The translations under genes and the position numbers were made by a program. The notes under the pieces are model-generated. The model saw only the letters and a list, made by a program, of their open reading frames with translations. It was not told the origin of the DNA and did not search any database. From an uncultured Armatimonadota bacterium (GTDB lineage: Bacteria > Armatimonadota > Fimbriimonadia > Fimbriimonadales > Fimbriimonadaceae), in contig CAIVDU010000010.1 of assembly GCA_903904815.1 (NCBI GenBank), positions 62,001 to 126,000 on the forward strand: DNA of 64,000 nucleotides, given 5' to 3'. Of this stretch, positions 53,899 to 63,219 are shown one piece after another. Position 1 is the stretch's first letter; the number at the start of each line of letters is the position of its first letter.

Positions 53899-54807
53899 AT
53901 GGCTCAGTCAATTGCGGTCTCGGATCTTGTCGTGAGGTATCCGTCCTCCGGCGGGAAGTATACGGAAGCGGTATCGAGTCTTTCCTTCGAGGTCAGGGAA
54001 GGGGAGATTGTTGGATTTCTTGGTCCGAACGGGGCGGGAAAGTCGTCAACGCTCAAGGCGCTGATGGGGTTCGTCCCCGCATCGAGCGGACAATGCGAGA
54101 TTTACGGGCATGCTGCGGGTTCCGTTGCTGCGCGCCGAGTCACCGGCTATCTCCCCGAAGTTGCCATGTATTACCCCTACCTCTCGCCCCTAGAGACCAT
54201 GACGTTCTACGGGGAACTTCAGGGGCTTCGTGGGGCGGCCTTGAAGAAGGAAGCTCAGTCTATTCTTGAACTCGTTGGGCTGAGTAAGTGGATGAAAACG
54301 CCAAATCGCAAATTGAGCAAGGGGATGCTTCAGCGCGTTGGCATCGCCCAAGCCTTGCTCGGAAGGCCTAAGCTCCTCATTCTGGATGAGGTCACGAGCG
54401 GGCTGGACCCCGTTGGACGTCAAGAACTCAGAGAGCTTCTTCGGAGTCGCCAGCGCCAAGGCGTTACGCTCTTCTTTTCAAGTCACGAACTGAGTGAAGT
54501 GGAAAACCTCTGCGATCGAATTTTGATTATCGACAAGGGACGCCTGATTGACGAAAGGGCTCTGGCTCCGCTTCAGGAAGAACTTCGGCAGTTTGCCGTC
54601 GTTTACTTGGGTGAAGTCGAGCTTGGCGATATTGCCCGAAGCGTCTCGTTCAGGGGAGAGTCGCGGCTCGCCTCGTTTGACACACGACCCAAATTGCTAG
54701 AAGCGGTGGATCGGATTCACTCAGCTTCGGGCAAAGTGGTCGATCTCATTGCTCGAGAGGGTTCTCTCGAGACCTACTTCATTGAAACCCTTAGGAGGGC
54801 CGCATGA
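53899..54807 (+). CDS. ABC transporter ATP-binding protein
   Basis: ATPase subunit of an ABC-2 exporter, 302 residues, ATG at 53899. Walker A is GPNGAGKSS, the signature LSKGMLQRVGIAQAL, Walker B LLILDEVTSGLDP, and the H-loop SSHEL. A ~70-residue C-terminal extension follows the ATPase core. The next gene's ATG overlaps the stop (ATGA), so the two form a transporter. Substrate unknown. The preceding ~295-bp divergent gap shows no clear promoter. Confidence 0.95.
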   Translation: MAQSIAVSDLVVRYPSSGGKYTEAVSSLSFEVREGEIVGFLGPNGAGKSSTLKALMGFVPASSGQCEIYGHAAGSVAARRVTGYLPEVAMYYPYLSPLETMTFYGELQGLRGAALKKEAQSILELVGLSKWMKTPNRKLSKGMLQRVGIAQALLGRPKLLILDEVTSGLDPVGRQELRELLRSRQRQGVTLFFSSHELSEVENLCDRILIIDKGRLIDERALAPLQEELRQFAVVYLGEVELGDIARSVSFRGESRLASFDTRPKLLEAVDRIHSASGKVVDLIAREGSLETYFIETLRRAA

Positions 54808-55577
54808 GGCCAAGAATCTGGATTACCCTGGCAAAGGGCGTCGTAACAGAGTCGATTCGTCGAAAGGATGTCTGGGTCCTCGCAATTCTGGGAGTCGTCA
54901 TTATCTTTGCGGCGGCGGCTCTAGGACTCGTGGGAATCACGGGGCTTGAGATCTTTATGAAGGATCTTGCTGTTACCGTACTGGGCGCATTCTCGACGAT
55001 TCTTGCCGTCCTGACCTCATCCCGGGTCTTCCCCGAAGAGGTCAAGAATCGGACGCTCTATCCGCTGCTGGCACGCCCCGTTCGGCGAGGAGACTTGCTG
55101 TTTGGTAAGTTCCTCGGCGCGGTCGTCGTCAGTTGGGCGGGCTTCTTGATCCTTGCAGCGCTGGTGAGCGCCGTGCTGTTTGGGCTTCATGTTCACCTTG
55201 GCGCGATTGCCTTTCAATACTTATTCGTGAAGTGTCTCGGACTAGCGGTGGTCTGTTCGGTCGGCTTGGGCCTGAGTACCGTAATGACTCCAGCCGCTGC
55301 TGCAACCACCACATTCATCCTTGCCTTCGGATCCCCGATGCTCTCTCGGGCACTCGTGTTAACTGCCCAAGGATCTCCGGCCTCGCTCCCGGTTTGCCGA
55401 GTTGTCGAAGCCTTTCTTCCCCAGACTCACCTTTTTGACCTTGGAGCGCGGCTGGTCTATATCGATTGGTCTCCCGTATCGTTGTCGGTCGTTGGGGGAC
55501 TGCTGGGATATGCCGTCGTTTATTCCTCTTCCGCACTCTTTGGCAGTTGGCTGATCCTTCGAAGGCGGGCGTTCTGA
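54804..55577 (+). CDS. ABC-2 type transporter permease
   Basis: Membrane permease of 257 residues with six hydrophobic segments. After a short basic start (RPRIWITLAKGVVTESIRRKD) the first helix is VWVLAILGVVIIFAAAALGLVG. The motif NRTLYPLLARPVRRGDLLFGKFLG is characteristic of the ABC-2 export permeases (NosY type). Overlaps both neighbours by a few bases, so operon of three. Confidence 0.92.
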   Translation: MRPRIWITLAKGVVTESIRRKDVWVLAILGVVIIFAAAALGLVGITGLEIFMKDLAVTVLGAFSTILAVLTSSRVFPEEVKNRTLYPLLARPVRRGDLLFGKFLGAVVVSWAGFLILAALVSAVLFGLHVHLGAIAFQYLFVKCLGLAVVCSVGLGLSTVMTPAAAATTTFILAFGSPMLSRALVLTAQGSPASLPVCRVVEAFLPQTHLFDLGARLVYIDWSPVSLSVVGGLLGYAVVYSSSALFGSWLILRRRAF

Positions 55578-56428
55578 TGAAAGCCACCTGGGGCGCCTGC
55601 GCCGCTATTGTCCTGGTGGGGGTAAGCGGTAATCAGGCTCGACAACTGGCAGACGTGGTGAATCCAAAGGTCCAACTCGCCGGAGTCGAAGCCCACGAGA
55701 CGCATGCTTCGGCTTCGCTGCTCGGACAGTTTCGAATGTCGGCTGCGACCTGGCTGTACCTCCATGCCGACCTTTATTTGCACAACGGCGTCGAGATGAG
55801 GCCTCAAACCTCAACCGAGCAACACACCGGGCAACAGTCCGCAGTTGCGGGTACCTCTGATCTTGGCCAAGGAGAGGGAACGGGCGAGACCACCGTGATT
55901 CCTGCCGCCAACCAGGACTTTCGCGGGTGGATCGGAGACCTCGAACGGGCTTGCGGCGCCTATAAGGATATGCGTGGACATACGCACAACCCCCCGGAAA
56001 CTGCCATCCCTCTCTTTCGATTGATGACAACCGTTGATCCCTCATTCATTCCCGGATGGACTATGGGGGCCATGATCGTGGCGCGAAACACCACGACGGG
56101 ACCGCAAGACGCAGTGAAGTTCCTCAAGCGGGGAGTCGAAGAAAATCCCACTGAATTCCGCCTGAGATACGAGACCGGATTCTATTTGGCGGCCTACTCA
56201 CGTTCGCTGGCCCAGGCTGTACCGTGGTTTGAGGAGGCTCGCAAACTTGCCTACACTCGGCATGACCTCTCACCGGATGAGTCGGATTCCTTGAGGGACA
56301 CTTATCGATGGCTCGCCCTTTGCCTCCGAGACATGGGGCGAAAAAGAGAACAGCAACTGGTCGCGCAAGAGGGGATCGCCCGTTTCTCGGACGATCCCGT
56401 GCTGCTTCGCCTAGTCCGAAACGGCTAG
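55577..56428 (+). CDS. TPR-like protein in the ABC operon
   Basis: 283 residues, ATG at 55577 sharing a base with the previous stop (TGATG). A hydrophobic N-terminus (WGACAAIVLVGVSGNQA) suggests membrane or export association. The C-terminal ~150 residues form helix pairs (FIPGWTMGAMIVARNTTTGPQDAVKFLKRG, LRYETGFYLAAYSRSLAQAVPWFEEARKL) typical of tetratricopeptide folds. A Gln/Thr-rich linker of ~40 residues precedes them. Likely an accessory of the exporter; no substrate can be read. Confidence 0.78.
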   Translation: MKATWGACAAIVLVGVSGNQARQLADVVNPKVQLAGVEAHETHASASLLGQFRMSAATWLYLHADLYLHNGVEMRPQTSTEQHTGQQSAVAGTSDLGQGEGTGETTVIPAANQDFRGWIGDLERACGAYKDMRGHTHNPPETAIPLFRLMTTVDPSFIPGWTMGAMIVARNTTTGPQDAVKFLKRGVEENPTEFRLRYETGFYLAAYSRSLAQAVPWFEEARKLAYTRHDLSPDESDSLRDTYRWLALCLRDMGRKREQQLVAQEGIARFSDDPVLLRLVRNG

Positions 56429-56444
56429 GATGCGATTTTTAACT

Positions 56445-57395
56445 TCACCAAGGTCGCGTTTGATAGGTACCAAAAGATCGAATCACGACGTTCGGTCCTT
56501 CTTGCACGAGTCGGTAGGTGTGGAATACCGACACTGCTTTGCCCCAAGGATCGGTGTAATCCTGCTGAGCAAGCACGTTTGCGACATCGTGACCGTTGGT
56601 CTTGACTTGGAGAATGCGATAGTTCGTCGTCCTCGGACCAGTGGCGCCATCTTTAAAGGTGTCGTAAAAGTCACCAGAGTTCAGCGAATACCCATACCTG
56701 CCGTCGCTGTAAATGGCCACCCTGCCTGAACTTGGGCACAGCCGAGATATGGCTTCCGGATTTCGATCGTCAAAAACGATAGTCAAATCCTGTAGGGCAT
56801 AGTCAAGATCGGTGTAATCTCCCCTTCCTCCAGATGGAGGAGTCCATCGATACTCTCTCCAGCCGTCGTTAATAGAGCCCCAATCCGAAGGTTCGCTGTT
56901 CACGATGATCACGCGATCCTGGGAAATGTAAGGGGGAAGAGAAGGATAGTAGTACCACGGTGAATAAACCCATGGCCCAACTGGCGAGAAAAGATAGAAC
57001 CCAAATAGGAAAGAATCGTCTCTCCACCATCGATCGTAGTGGTAGTAACCCCACCGATAGCCGTCATGGAATAGGTCGTGATGATTCCATGCCCAGTCGT
57101 GAGGCTCATAGCGGCGCAACGGGGGCATGCGATCAACGGACACTCGGCCGGTCCGCAAATCCCTTGATACGTTGTTGTTGGTGCCGTAGTGGACCGTTCC
57201 GCGATTGTTTGACGTTGAGCGCTGGACGTCTCCTCGAGAAGAACCGTAGCTGCCCCGGTCCCCGCCGCTGCGCGAACCACCCCAACTACCGTGGTTGCCG
57301 TGGTCTCTCTGAGCGCTCACCGAGGCTCCCAGCGCAAAAACGAGGCAAACTGCCAAAGTCGCGAGGCCGTTGAATCGTAAATTCTTCACTAACAT
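56445..57395 (-). CDS. secreted Tyr/Trp-rich protein of unknown function
   Basis: Not recognised. 316 residues, ATG at 57395 with GGGAG upstream. Signal peptide (LATLAVCLVFALGASVSA), then a Gly/Ser/Arg-rich stretch, then an unusually aromatic region with many His, Tyr and Trp (HDWAWNHHDLFHDGYRWGYYHYDRWW). The C-terminal ~130 residues look like a compact beta domain (GRVAIYSDGRYGYSLNSG, VSVFHTYRLVQEGPNVVIRSF). Converges on the ABC operon. Confidence 0.65.
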   Translation of the reverse strand: MLVKNLRFNGLATLAVCLVFALGASVSAQRDHGNHGSWGGSRSGGDRGSYGSSRGDVQRSTSNNRGTVHYGTNNNVSRDLRTGRVSVDRMPPLRRYEPHDWAWNHHDLFHDGYRWGYYHYDRWWRDDSFLFGFYLFSPVGPWVYSPWYYYPSLPPYISQDRVIIVNSEPSDWGSINDGWREYRWTPPSGGRGDYTDLDYALQDLTIVFDDRNPEAISRLCPSSGRVAIYSDGRYGYSLNSGDFYDTFKDGATGPRTTNYRILQVKTNGHDVANVLAQQDYTDPWGKAVSVFHTYRLVQEGPNVVIRSFGTYQTRPW

Positions 57396-57502
57396 AACTC
57401 CCAATAGTAGAAACGACCAAATTCGTTCAGAGTTTCCTTAGACCTGGTCTCAGAGTTTCCGTTTGCATGAAGGAATTAGCCGAATCGGCCAATATGTTTA
57501 GG

Positions 57503-58519
57503 ATGAGCAAACGACGCATCGCAATTTTGCCTGGTGACGGGATTGGCCCGGAGATCATGGACGCCGTCCTCAAGATTCTTGATTCGGCGGGGTTTGAAGC
57601 CAACTACGTCGCTCTTGAAGCGGGCCAGACGGCTCTCGACAAGGGCCTACCTGCGATGCCGCCGGCAACGATCGAAACAATTCGCGAAATCGGGATCGCC
57701 CTAAAGAGTCCCACCACCACGCCAATAGGAAAAGGACACACGAGCGCCAACGTCGCCCTGCGACAAGCCTTGGACCTCTTCGCCAATGTCCGACCCGCCA
57801 TTACCCTGCCCGGCGTGGTCGGATACTTCGACAAATCCCGCATCGATATCATCATCGTTCGCGAGAACACAGAGGACCTTTATGCGGGGGTTGAGTACCA
57901 GCCTCATCCCGATGTCGCCCTGGCCACGAAGATCATTACCCGGCTCAGCTGTCGAAGATTGTGTAAGTACGCCTTTGAAATGATGGTTCGGCAAGATCGA
58001 AAGCGGATCACCGCTGTTCACAAGGCCAACATCATGAAACTGACGGACGGAATGTTCCTTGAGGAGTTCTACCGGATGGCCAAGGAGTATCCGCAGATCA
58101 AAGCCGACGACATAATCGTCGACAACTGTTGCATGCAGCTGGTGATCAAGCCTGAGACGTTCGATGTCTTGGTCACCGAGAACCTTTATGGTGATATCGT
58201 CAGCGATCTTTGCGCTGGTCTGGTTGGCGGACTTGGCCTTGCGCCAGGAGCCAATATTGGGGAGTCATGCGCCGTGTTCGAAGCCGTCCACGGATCAGCG
58301 CCGGACATTGCCGGGAAGGGCATCGCTAACCCAACCGCACTGCTCTTTAGTGCATTGATGATGCTTTGCCACATTGGCGAAACGGAACTCGCAGACCGAA
58401 TAAGCCGAGCCGTGATGCGTGTGCTAGCTGACGGCAAGATTGTGACCGGGGATCTTGGTGGCACTGCGTCAACGACGGAGTACACCGACGCGGTGATACG
58501 CGAGTTGCAAAACAGCTAA
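57503..58519 (+). CDS. icd: NAD-dependent isocitrate/isopropylmalate dehydrogenase family
   Basis: Oxidative decarboxylase of 338 residues. The start MSKRRIAILPGDGIGPE fits the family; in-frame ATGs at 57467 and 57494 are alternatives. KSPTTTPIGKGHTSANVALR resembles NAD-dependent isocitrate dehydrogenases rather than isopropylmalate dehydrogenase. Other motifs are VRENTEDLYAGVEY, HKANIMKLTDG and NLYGDIVSDL, with GSAPDIAGKGIANPTA late. It shares its stop codon base with rmlD (TAATG). Confidence 0.87.
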   Translation: MSKRRIAILPGDGIGPEIMDAVLKILDSAGFEANYVALEAGQTALDKGLPAMPPATIETIREIGIALKSPTTTPIGKGHTSANVALRQALDLFANVRPAITLPGVVGYFDKSRIDIIIVRENTEDLYAGVEYQPHPDVALATKIITRLSCRRLCKYAFEMMVRQDRKRITAVHKANIMKLTDGMFLEEFYRMAKEYPQIKADDIIVDNCCMQLVIKPETFDVLVTENLYGDIVSDLCAGLVGGLGLAPGANIGESCAVFEAVHGSAPDIAGKGIANPTALLFSALMMLCHIGETELADRISRAVMRVLADGKIVTGDLGGTASTTEYTDAVIRELQNS

Positions 58520-59391
58520 TGCATATTCTGGTGGTGGGTGGGTCCGGGATGCTCGGATCGGATTTGCGGGTGGAACTCGAACTTCGTGGCCACGAAGTGG
58601 TGGCGCCCTCTCACGCGGATTTCGACCTGACCGACCCGGTGAGTTCTGGCCGCGTACTTGCCGAGGAGTTCGGGAACTTCGAACTTTGTATCAACTGTGC
58701 CGCGTACACGGCAGTCGACAAAGCCGAGCAAGACATTCGCGCCACGACCGAATTGAACGCGATCGCCCCTGGCTACCTCGCCCACGCATGCAACGCGGCC
58801 AAGATGCGACTGATTCATCTCAGCACAGATTTCGTTTTCGACGGGACCGCGAGCACGCCCTATACGGAGGAGTCGCGGGTGCATCCCCTGGGCGCCTATG
58901 GACGCTCAAAGGAAGCCGGAGAGCGGGAAGTCCTGCAGTCGCATTTCAATGCGATCGTTGTGCGCACCGCTTGGCTGTACGGTCCCCATGGACATTCCTT
59001 TCCGAGATCGATCATCAAAGCTTGGAAAGCGGGCAAAAGCCTGCGGGTCGTGAATGACCAAATTGGCTGTCCTACCCACACCGTCGAACTCGCCCGCGTT
59101 TTGACCGACATCGCAGAACAGAATCTCTTTCCGGGGGTCTACCATGCGGTTGGTCCCGAAGCCATGACCTGGTTCGATTTTGCCAAGCGCGCAGTTCGGA
59201 CCTATGCCGATTTTCATAAAATCGACTCTCCCATCGAGATAGAGCCGATCTCTACTTCAGATTGGATCACCCCCGCGAAACGCCCGGCATACAGCGTGTT
59301 ATCCACCTCCAAGCTCGAAGCGGCTGGCGTTGGGCCTCAGAAGCCTGTCGATGAGTCATTGGTAGATTTTGTGGCGCATCTCGACGAGTAG
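58519..59391 (+). CDS. rmlD: dTDP-4-dehydrorhamnose reductase
   Basis: Last step of dTDP-L-rhamnose synthesis. 290 residues with GGSGMLGSDLRVEL, the RmlD block NCAAYTAVDKAEQD, STDFVFDG and YGRSKEAGE with Tyr/Lys, and RTAWLYGPHGHSF. The start codon overlaps the icd stop. It is 35 kb from rmlB, so the pathway is split within the chromosome. Confidence 0.92.
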   Translation: MHILVVGGSGMLGSDLRVELELRGHEVVAPSHADFDLTDPVSSGRVLAEEFGNFELCINCAAYTAVDKAEQDIRATTELNAIAPGYLAHACNAAKMRLIHLSTDFVFDGTASTPYTEESRVHPLGAYGRSKEAGEREVLQSHFNAIVVRTAWLYGPHGHSFPRSIIKAWKAGKSLRVVNDQIGCPTHTVELARVLTDIAEQNLFPGVYHAVGPEAMTWFDFAKRAVRTYADFHKIDSPIEIEPISTSDWITPAKRPAYSVLSTSKLEAAGVGPQKPVDESLVDFVAHLDE

Positions 59392-59452
59392 TCCACTAGC
59401 CATTCATTTGTCGTTGAGACGGCGCTCCCACTATGATGCGAGTTAGGTTCCT

Positions 59453-60154
59453 ATGAGACTCTTCTCGACCTCGGCCCTCATCCTTGTCGTTACCTGCAGC
59501 CACGCGATTTCGAGAGACCACGGCATCCGAAAAATGTCGTTCACCCGAACGCAGGGAACGGGGCGAATCCAGGTTTCCTGGGAGATCCCAACTGCTCATA
59601 CGCCTTTAGCGACCTTAGTTCGCGCAGACCTGGAGAAGAGCATTCGGCGCATTGAGAGGCAGGGATTGAAGAACATCTCTACCTCGTTAATCGATAAGGA
59701 TCACCCAGGCTACGGGGTCACCGTCAAGTTGGGTTTGACGTACCATTCAGACTCTTTGATAAGCGAAGGCGGAACCGACTACGACTGGCCGGGTTCGGCG
59801 AGCCTCTCGTCAACTACTGCGGTCACGAAGAACTGGGGAGTGATCGACGGGAAACCATCGGTGCTCTCCCTATTGGATGTCGTTCGGAAAGACCGCCATT
59901 CAGTAGATGCGTTGAAAGCCAAACTGAGCATGGAGCTTCAGACCATTTTGGCCCCCAAACATGCCTCTCAATACGCGAATCGAGCACCGACCGATCTGAG
60001 GCGACGCGACTGGGGTGTCAGCCCCGAAGGCTTGATTTGGTACGTCTCCGATCCCGACAGAGCCCACTGGGTGGATTCAGTGATCTTAACATGGGCGACT
60101 GTAGGTAGCCTATTAGATCCGCAGGGACCGCTCGGAGCTCACGCCGCGCATTAA
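59453..60154 (+). CDS. secreted protein, RsiV-like (DUF3298) pattern
   Basis: 233 residues with an N-terminal signal (STSALILVVTCSHA). The mature part alternates strands; the late WGVSPEGLIWYVSDPDRAH resembles the closing segment of DUF3298/RsiV-type proteins. It has no membrane anchor, unlike RsiV. Located 61 bp after rmlD. Function unknown. Confidence 0.55.
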   Translation: MRLFSTSALILVVTCSHAISRDHGIRKMSFTRTQGTGRIQVSWEIPTAHTPLATLVRADLEKSIRRIERQGLKNISTSLIDKDHPGYGVTVKLGLTYHSDSLISEGGTDYDWPGSASLSSTTAVTKNWGVIDGKPSVLSLLDVVRKDRHSVDALKAKLSMELQTILAPKHASQYANRAPTDLRRRDWGVSPEGLIWYVSDPDRAHWVDSVILTWATVGSLLDPQGPLGAHAAH

Positions 60155-60176
60155 CTTTGCGACCGTTTAGCTCCCC

Positions 60177-60569
60177 ATGACCACCCTATCTGGCGTTCAC
60201 CATGTTGCGATCATCGCCTCGGACTATGACGTTTCTAAGCGCTTCTATCTGGATGTGATCGGGTGTGAGGTTGTCAGCGAGATGTTCAGGGCCGAGAGAA
60301 ACTCCCACAAGCTGAACTTGCGTTTGCCGGACGGGATCGAGATTGAGCTCTTTTCTTTCCCGACACCTCCAGTACGAGTGAGCCATCCCGAAGCTTGCGG
60401 TCTGCGCCATCTCGCATTGCGCGTAGGCAACATTGAAGCTGCTTTAGCGCATCTCAGGGTGCTCGGCGTGACTCATGAAGACGTACGAATCGACGAGCTT
60501 ACCGGCGCCCGATTCTGCTTCTTCGCAGACCCGGACGGATTGCCCATAGAACTATACGAAGTCGACTAA
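60177..60569 (+). CDS. VOC-family (glyoxalase-like) metalloprotein, GloA2/YaeR-like
   Basis: 130 residues, a single VOC module with two beta-alpha-beta-beta-beta halves. Metal-ligand positions look intact: His in VHHVA, Glu in IEIELF, His in CGLRHLALRV and Glu in PIELYEVD. It resembles YaeR/GloA2, whose reaction is not established. It starts 22 bp after the preceding gene. Confidence 0.85.
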   Translation: MTTLSGVHHVAIIASDYDVSKRFYLDVIGCEVVSEMFRAERNSHKLNLRLPDGIEIELFSFPTPPVRVSHPEACGLRHLALRVGNIEAALAHLRVLGVTHEDVRIDELTGARFCFFADPDGLPIELYEVD

Positions 60570-60580
60570 TCAACCGGCAC

Positions 60581-63010
60581 TTAGCCTTTGCGGACGACCA
60601 GCTTTAGGGCCGAGTAGCCGTCGATCTGAAAGTGCTCCACTCTCAGGTCATGAGCTCCGCCCTTGAGCTTGATTGAGTAGGCGGTCGGGCCTTGGTAATG
60701 CCATTCATCGATGACACGTTTGCCATCGACGAACAAACGAGCTCCGTCGTCGGTGGTGAGTTCCAACGTGTATTCGCCAGACGGCAAGGCAAGTTTTCCG
60801 GTAGCGACTGTCGCGAAGTAGGTTGCTGGCACCCCCTTCTCAAACGCTCCGTACCCGGCATAATTTAATGAGTCACGATGAACGTGCGCAAGAGGAGCGA
60901 GTCTCAGTTTTTGTGCGAAAGCCGCCGGCAACGTGCGAGGATCACTCTGCTTATCCCAACCGTAAAAGTTGATGTCCCAAGCTATCGGGGCGTAAAATCG
61001 ACCGTAGTGAAAGCGGATAGGCTTCCCGGCTTGGGTGGTATTTCCCTTTTCGTCGACCGTGACCCCTCCCAAGTATTCGAGTTCGATCTGGGTTTCTCCG
61101 GATTGATGAGTCGGCATTACAGCTTCGAGTTCACCCGGAACGGCTCCGGTCTTCGAGGATAGCGATTTTACGCCTGAGGTGGAAACGACTCGCCATTTTC
61201 CAACGGGTCCAAGGATCTCGAATCTTTGTCGAGTTGGATCTACAGCGCTGGCGCCCCTCGGCCAAAGAATTGGACGTTGAAAGTCGTATGGCCCCCATTC
61301 ATTCACGAGAATATATCGCTGACCCCTGAGCGTATTTGGACTCAGGAACGGGATGACTCCTCCCTTCAAAGGAGGGACCATGTAAGCGTCGTAGTCTCCC
61401 GACCCCTGCTCCCGAATTGCTTTCACAATTTTGGAATAGCTGGCTGGCGCAACGTCTTCGAATCTGGCCAGATACAGGTCGAGTGGTGTCTCTGGCTCTA
61501 GGATGGGGCGACCATTGCCGTCGATTGTTCCAGCCGGTAATTGCTCACCCGTTGAAGTTGAGGAAACCTGATCCTGATCCACGTCGAGCATGTTTCCCGA
61601 GCCTTCGTTGTCAGACCGTACTGGCTTCTGGACCGTATCGAAGGAGTTGCCCCCTGTGACTACATGTGAGGAGTTTTTCAGCGCGATCGCGACCGGCAGC
61701 CGATTAAAAGAGTTGTCGTCAATGAGGACGTCAGTGGTGTTTCTCAGTGAGATCGATTCGTGCGTGGTCTCTAGAAATCGATTGTTTCGGATGACATAGC
61801 TGTGACTTCCCGACTCGTGATGTTTGGGGTATCCCCACGTCCGATCGGCGATCGGGTCTTGCCAAATACCGACTCCCGTATTGTTTCGTTCGAATCGATT
61901 GAGCGAAATAACGTTGTCTTGACCATGCTCAATTGAGATCGCTTCCGCGTTGAATTCAAACCGGTTGCCAATAATTTTGGTGTCGTAGGAGTAGCCTCCC
62001 CACACGCCGTGCCAGCACTCTAGAACCGAATTGCCAATAAAGTAGTTTCGGCTAAACGTAGCCTCGATGCCGTTCGTCGGGGCGTGGCTGAAGTCGTTGG
62101 CAAAGACGATGTTGTCATTGCAACCGCCTTCGCCGGAGTCCATCGTGGATTGACCAGCCCACAAGAAGAATCCATCGCCGCCGTGAGTGACCGAGTTGTA
62201 CGCAAACGTGTTTCGGTTGCACTGCTCAAAGACGAGCAGCCCAGCACTGTCCTGGCCTCGGTTGTAGACACCATAGGAGAAGCCTCTCACATCCCAGTCG
62301 ATGTGGTTATGCATGATCTGGTTATCGCTCGATCGATACATGCCGATTCCGAGGCCGCTGTTAAAGGAGAAGTCGCTGTTCCAGACTCGGCCATTATTGG
62401 ACCGCGTCATCAGCAGACCGCATTGACCTCCTCTGACTCGAGTGTTTTTGATCTCAAATCGATCGCAGCCTTGAAGGTAGATGCCGGCGCCGTATCGGAA
62501 CCATTCTCCCTTCTCATTGTGGTGATAGCTTTGCCAGTCACTTTCGTCTTCTCGCTCCAACGTTGAACGAAGCCGCTGTTTCCAGTTATAGGACATGTCG
62601 CAGTTGACCAGCTTTAGCCCGACGCAGTTTTCAGCCAGTAGGCCAACCCGGTAGCCACGGACCCGAGCATTCTTGATCGTGACGTTCTTGCCCAAAACAC
62701 GGATTCCTAGGCCTTTCCTTCCATCTGGGTCTGAGGATAGGGGAGTACCTGAAAGAGTGGCGCCCTGGAAATCGACGACCAAATTGTTGCCTGAGACAGT
62801 GACGGCGGCCGAAGGAAAAATCGGGATCACCTCGTCGTTCGCCTTTCCAGAACTCTCCGGAGAGGCGAGGCGGTACTCCAACGGCTTCACGACACAGCTA
62901 TGAGCGATCACCATTCCCGGTCGAATTTCAACCGGAACTGGCGCCGGACCAATTAAAGGCATGTTAACTAGTTTGATCCATTCCGATTCACTGTTGGAGA
63001 GAACAGGCAT
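60581..63010 (-). CDS. NosD-like beta-helix protein with C-terminal PA14-like domain
   Basis: 809 residues. Residues ~60-480 form a right-handed parallel beta-helix of NosD/carbohydrate-binding type (NARVRGYRVGLLAENCVGLKL, FSFNSGLGIGMYRSSDNQI, FERNNTGVGIW). The C-terminal ~140 residues resemble a PA14 sugar-binding domain (YTLELTTDDGARLFVDGKRVIDEW). No signal peptide is seen, and an in-frame stop (TGA) lies 10 codons before the ATG at 63010, so export is not obvious. It converges on the VOC gene. Likely binds or cleaves glycans. Confidence 0.85.
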   Translation of the reverse strand: MPVLSNSESEWIKLVNMPLIGPAPVPVEIRPGMVIAHSCVVKPLEYRLASPESSGKANDEVIPIFPSAAVTVSGNNLVVDFQGATLSGTPLSSDPDGRKGLGIRVLGKNVTIKNARVRGYRVGLLAENCVGLKLVNCDMSYNWKQRLRSTLEREDESDWQSYHHNEKGEWFRYGAGIYLQGCDRFEIKNTRVRGGQCGLLMTRSNNGRVWNSDFSFNSGLGIGMYRSSDNQIMHNHIDWDVRGFSYGVYNRGQDSAGLLVFEQCNRNTFAYNSVTHGGDGFFLWAGQSTMDSGEGGCNDNIVFANDFSHAPTNGIEATFSRNYFIGNSVLECWHGVWGGYSYDTKIIGNRFEFNAEAISIEHGQDNVISLNRFERNNTGVGIWQDPIADRTWGYPKHHESGSHSYVIRNNRFLETTHESISLRNTTDVLIDDNSFNRLPVAIALKNSSHVVTGGNSFDTVQKPVRSDNEGSGNMLDVDQDQVSSTSTGEQLPAGTIDGNGRPILEPETPLDLYLARFEDVAPASYSKIVKAIREQGSGDYDAYMVPPLKGGVIPFLSPNTLRGQRYILVNEWGPYDFQRPILWPRGASAVDPTRQRFEILGPVGKWRVVSTSGVKSLSSKTGAVPGELEAVMPTHQSGETQIELEYLGGVTVDEKGNTTQAGKPIRFHYGRFYAPIAWDINFYGWDKQSDPRTLPAAFAQKLRLAPLAHVHRDSLNYAGYGAFEKGVPATYFATVATGKLALPSGEYTLELTTDDGARLFVDGKRVIDEWHYQGPTAYSIKLKGGAHDLRVEHFQIDGYSALKLVVRKG

Positions 63011-63219
63011 CGGCCGTCGGCTGAGGAAGGACCTGACTCAATTCCTGGAATAAAGGTTGACTGGAAACAACCTTCTATGCCCTACTCCGCGCATAACGGG
63101 ATCGGACTTGGCTCCCTGACCGCTAACTGACGCGGCCTCCCAACCGCTAACCTCCCAAACATCTCTGGTTCGTGGGACTCACGCACCTAAACGAGTATCG
63201 TCTTAGAGGTGCTATTCGT

